A stretch of 8,983 bases of DNA from Nocardioides sp. (lineage in GTDB: Bacteria > Actinomycetota > Actinomycetes > Propionibacteriales > Nocardioidaceae), in contig JAKDNC010000109.1 in NCBI GenBank assembly GCA_030452025.1, forward strand, positions 1 to 8,983. Reading direction: 5' to 3'. The first letter of the stretch is position 1; each line of letters begins with the position of its first letter. The notes beneath the pieces are model-generated. The model was given only the letters and a program-made list of their open reading frames with translations, was not told the DNA's origin and did no database searches. This document shows positions 6,998 through 8,983 of this stretch, in pieces. Position numbers and translations under genes: made by a program.

Positions 6998-8753
6998 AGA
7001 TGCCCTTCCACGTCGGCATGCCGTAGCCGATGTCGATGTTGTGACCGTTGACCTTCGACCCGTGGGCCTGGGCGGTGCCGGTGTAGCTGGTGACAATCGC
7101 CGGGAGGTATTCCTTGGCGATCGTCTCGTCGAGGTCGCCCCAGGCTTCGGGCTGCTCCTCGAGCGGCATCTGCAGGATCTCCTTGATCCGGTCGTCCACC
7201 TCGGGCTCGCTGAACACCGAGTAGTTGGCGCCGAGGCCCTCTTCGTCGAGGTTGGTCGACTGCATCACCGGCGGGAACCAGGACGAGCCGGCCGGCCAGT
7301 CCGAGCACCAGCCCGAGCTACGGACGTTGAGGTCCGAGTCCGGGTCGGAGCGCTTCTCGGAGAGCTCCGCGGTGGTGGTGGCGATCGGGGTGGCCTTGAA
7401 TCCGGCCTCCTCGAGCGCGGCGACAATGACGTCCTTCTGCGCGACTCCGTTCGGGTCGTCGTTGGCGAAGAGGAACTTCAGCTCGTAGTCCATGGCGCCG
7501 GCTTCCTCGAGGAGCGCCTTGGCCTTGGCCGGGTCGGTGGTGCCGGGCTCGTGGCCCTCGACCGCGGTGTACTCCTTGCGACCAGGTGTGCCGGGCGGCA
7601 TCAGGGCCGAGGCGTCCGAGAGTCGGGTCACTCCGTCGATGTTGCCACCGGCGAGGATGGCGTCCTTGTAGGGGTAGGCCCAGGCGACGGCCTCGCGAAC
7701 CAACTTGTCGGTGACCTTGCGGTAGTCCAGACCCCAGTAGTAGGTGCACGGCTGGCCGCCGATGACCAGGCGGTCCTTGTGGTCGTTGCTGAACTTCCGG
7801 AAGTCAGCGCCGAGGACGTCGTCATAGGTCATCGTGGTCTGGCCCTCGCCCTGGTCGGCCAGGAGGATCTGGTCGATCTTGGCGCTCTCGACCTGGACGT
7901 CGAAGACATACTTCTCCGGGTACTGCGTGCGCCCCGGGTCGGTCTTCGGGTCCCACGCCTGGTTGCGGACCAGAGTCAGGTTCTTCTCCGGGTTGTACTG
8001 GGCAAACTTGTAGGGACCCGAGGCCAGCGGGTGCTGGCGGTACTTCTCCGGGGTCGAGGCCGGTCCCTCGGGGACCGGACCCATCGCCGGGAAGGTGCCC
8101 CAGTAGGGCATGTCCGGGAACGGCGTCGACATCTTGATCGTCAGCGTGTCCCCGTCGACCTCGATGGCATCGAAGTCGGTGCTCTTCCCGGAGTAGGGCC
8201 CCTTGTAGTCCGCGCCGCCCTCGAAGTAGTCGTTGGCAAAGGCAGGACCGTCCGGGAAAGCCTTGCGGTCCATCGCACGCAACATGCCGAACTTCACGTC
8301 GTCGGCGGTGATCTCCTTGCCGTTCTCGAACTTCGCACCCTTGCGGATCGTGAACTTCCACTCGGTGAAGTCCTCGTTCGGCGTGCCCAAGCCGGTGGCG
8401 AGGTCGGGAATCAGGGTCATCTGCCCCGACTCCTCGTCGTAGGCGTACTGCGTCAACGACCGCGTGACCAGACCGGTCAGGATCGAGGCGGTGTTGACGT
8501 AGTAGGCCTCGGCGGGGTCCATCGTGTTGAGACCGTTGACGCTGAGGACCTTCACGGTCCCGCCCTTCTTAGCGCCCTCGATCTCCACGGGACCCTCACG
8601 CTCGGCATCCTGGGCATCGCCAGTGTCGCCGAGCTTGTCCCGATCAACGCCGGAATCCCCGGAGTCACCCCCGCTGCCGCCGCTTCCGCCGCAAGCAGCG
8701 AGAGTCATGACGCCGGCAGTGGCCAAGGCAATAAACGGTGTCTTCAACCGCAT
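6987..8753 (-). CDS. Peptide-type ABC transporter substrate-binding lipoprotein, copy 2 (SBP family 5)
   Basis: Encodes the same 588 residues as copy 1, from lipoprotein signal (LAAC, lipid Cys21) to the C-terminus GIWVS. The only coding difference I find is silent: the last serine is AGC here and TCC in copy 1. The start is the ATG at 8751-8753 by the same reasoning (signal peptide, AAGGGTGGG before it); the frame is open much further upstream to a GTG at 8975, but that stretch contains a promoter-like element and a decayed oppC tail and is unlikely to be translated as part of this protein. It is the first gene of the cluster in this window, followed by a large inverted repeat and then the oppC gene. 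No second permease or ATPase set is present, so both SBP genes presumably serve the same importer and raise its binding-protein dose, or respond to different conditions through different upstream regions. Confidence 0.93.
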   Translation of the reverse strand: MRLKTPFIALATAGVMTLAACGGSGGSGGDSGDSGVDRDKLGDTGDAQDAEREGPVEIEGAKKGGTVKVLSVNGLNTMDPAEAYYVNTASILTGLVTRSLTQYAYDEESGQMTLIPDLATGLGTPNEDFTEWKFTIRKGAKFENGKEITADDVKFGMLRAMDRKAFPDGPAFANDYFEGGADYKGPYSGKSTDFDAIEVDGDTLTIKMSTPFPDMPYWGTFPAMGPVPEGPASTPEKYRQHPLASGPYKFAQYNPEKNLTLVRNQAWDPKTDPGRTQYPEKYVFDVQVESAKIDQILLADQGEGQTTMTYDDVLGADFRKFSNDHKDRLVIGGQPCTYYWGLDYRKVTDKLVREAVAWAYPYKDAILAGGNIDGVTRLSDASALMPPGTPGRKEYTAVEGHEPGTTDPAKAKALLEEAGAMDYELKFLFANDDPNGVAQKDVIVAALEEAGFKATPIATTTAELSEKRSDPDSDLNVRSSGWCSDWPAGSSWFPPVMQSTNLDEEGLGANYSVFSEPEVDDRIKEILQMPLEEQPEAWGDLDETIAKEYLPAIVTSYTGTAQAHGSKVNGHNIDIGYGMPTWKGIWVS

Positions 8754-8814
8754 GGCAAACCCACCCTTTCGATGTGTGTTGCTGATCCCTCCGAGACGGG
8801 ATGTCATCGGCGAG
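6993..8814 (-). repeat. Exact 1.82-kb direct repeat, unit 2
   Basis: Partner of 3978-5799, same orientation, offset 3015, no difference seen. At the 5' end of the SBP gene the identity includes 11 nt of the oppC 3' end and then stops sharply at 8815. At the 3' end it stops inside the last serine codon, although the stop and the next four bases (TGACCCG) again agree. Confidence 0.93.
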
Positions 8815-8854
8815 CCCCGGGGTGGGTGGCATCGCTGTTCGAGTCGCCGCGAAG
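8804..8854 (-). pseudogene. Decayed 3' remnant of an oppC/dppC gene upstream of SBP copy 2
   Basis: Read in the frame that ends at TGA 8806-8804, this stretch gives LRGDSNSDATHPGARR, against LLGDSIRDAFDPKTRR at the end of the intact oppC gene (5789-5839). The alignment has no gaps; 40 of 51 bases match, and 29 of 40 outside the part belonging to the exact repeat. The GDS..DA..P..RR pattern is the conserved OppC C-terminus. No further permease coding sequence can be recognised upstream, so only about 17 codons remain. It sits before the SBP gene exactly as the true oppC end sits before copy 1. Confidence 0.65.
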
Positions 8855-8933
8855 TCGGCCTACAGTCTCGAGACCAGGCATCGAGACGATCGGGGCAACA
8901 CACAGAGCGCCGGTCAGGAACTCCCCGAGGAGT

Positions 8934-8966
8934 GCTTCCTGCACCATCTGCGACTGTATGTGACGC
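8934..8966 (-). promoter_or_regulatory. Promoter/leader element upstream of SBP copy 2
   Basis: Matches 6869-6900 before the oppC gene at 27 of 32 positions, with -10 box TACAGT (8958-8953) and the conserved GCAGGAAGC (8942-8934). Transcription would start near 8946, leaving a leader of about 190 nt before the SBP copy 2 start. That leader holds the decayed oppC tail, a GTCTCGAGAC palindrome (8865-8874) and a repeated TCGAGAC (8868-8874, 8881-8887, plus strand), but no other gene. Weaker similarity to the oppC upstream region continues to the right edge. Confidence 0.45.
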
Positions 8967-8983
8967 CGGACTCACCGACGGTC

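Noticed and set aside
3978..8814. Composite transposon or insertion sequence as cause of the long direct repeats
   Set aside because: The repeats contain only the SBP gene, its leader and a permease tail. There is no transposase, no terminal inverted repeats and no target-site duplication.
6935..8877. Shared 10-mer CTGGTCTCGA in opposite orientation near 6935-6944 and 8868-8877
   Set aside because: It is too short and outside the aligned parts of the two control regions; chance is the simplest explanation.
7041..8963. Very long plus-strand open frame (640 codons) opposite SBP copy 2, and its counterpart at 3864-5891
   Set aside because: It is the antisense of a clearly real SBP gene. Long antisense frames are expected in high-GC coding DNA. 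Its product is Val/Arg/Leu/Gly-rich low-complexity sequence with no recognisable domain.
8754..8975. Extended start for SBP copy 2 at the GTG near 8975
   Set aside because: The added 74 residues include the translated promoter-like element and the oppC remnant in the wrong frame; the signal peptide would be internal.

Overview
The window is high-GC DNA, roughly two thirds G+C by eye. All real genes lie on the minus strand. Codon use, TANNNT-type -10 boxes, stem-loops without U-tracts and the protein sequences point to an actinobacterium, probably a Nocardioides-like member of the Propionibacteriales. The genus is an inference from general character, not from a search.

Layout in transcription order (right to left): an upstream control region (8754-8983); a lipoprotein solute-binding protein gene, SBP copy 2 (6987-8753); a 163-bp intergenic region with a large imperfect inverted repeat and a promoter-like element; an OppC/DppC-type permease gene (5789-6823); a second SBP gene, copy 1 (3972-5738); a 128-bp intergenic region with two stem-loops, one a perfect 20-bp inverted repeat; an OppB/DppB-type permease gene (2842-3843); an OppD/DppD-type ATPase gene (1700-2845); an OppF/DppF-type ATPase gene (514-1698); and the 5' part of rarA (1-440), which runs off the left edge. 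Together they encode one complete peptide-type (SBP family 5) ABC importer: a lipid-anchored binding protein, a permease heterodimer and an ATPase heterodimer. The last three transporter genes are tightly coupled (a 4-nt ATGA overlap, then a 1-nt gap). rarA is a replication/recombination housekeeping gene with its own likely leaderless promoter.

The unusual part is the duplicated SBP. Positions 3978-5799 and 6993-8814 look identical over about 1.82 kb at a constant offset of 3015, so the two encoded 588-residue proteins are the same. The flanks are not identical but are recognisably related. Upstream of copy 2 there is a decayed 3' end of the oppC gene (8804-8854; about 17 codons, 40/51 nt matching). 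Further upstream is a second version of the promoter/leader found before the intact oppC gene (8934-8965 vs 6869-6900, 27/32 nt). This suggests that a whole unit [control region - oppC - SBP] was once duplicated in tandem, that the upstream oppC was lost by an internal deletion of about 0.95 kb, and that the two SBP genes were later made identical again, probably by gene conversion. The similarity continues to the right edge, so the array may extend beyond the window.

I see no tRNA, rRNA, CRISPR array, insertion sequence or phage gene. No stretch over 300 bp lacks a gene. I found no wholly new system; the points of interest are the history and control of this transporter locus.
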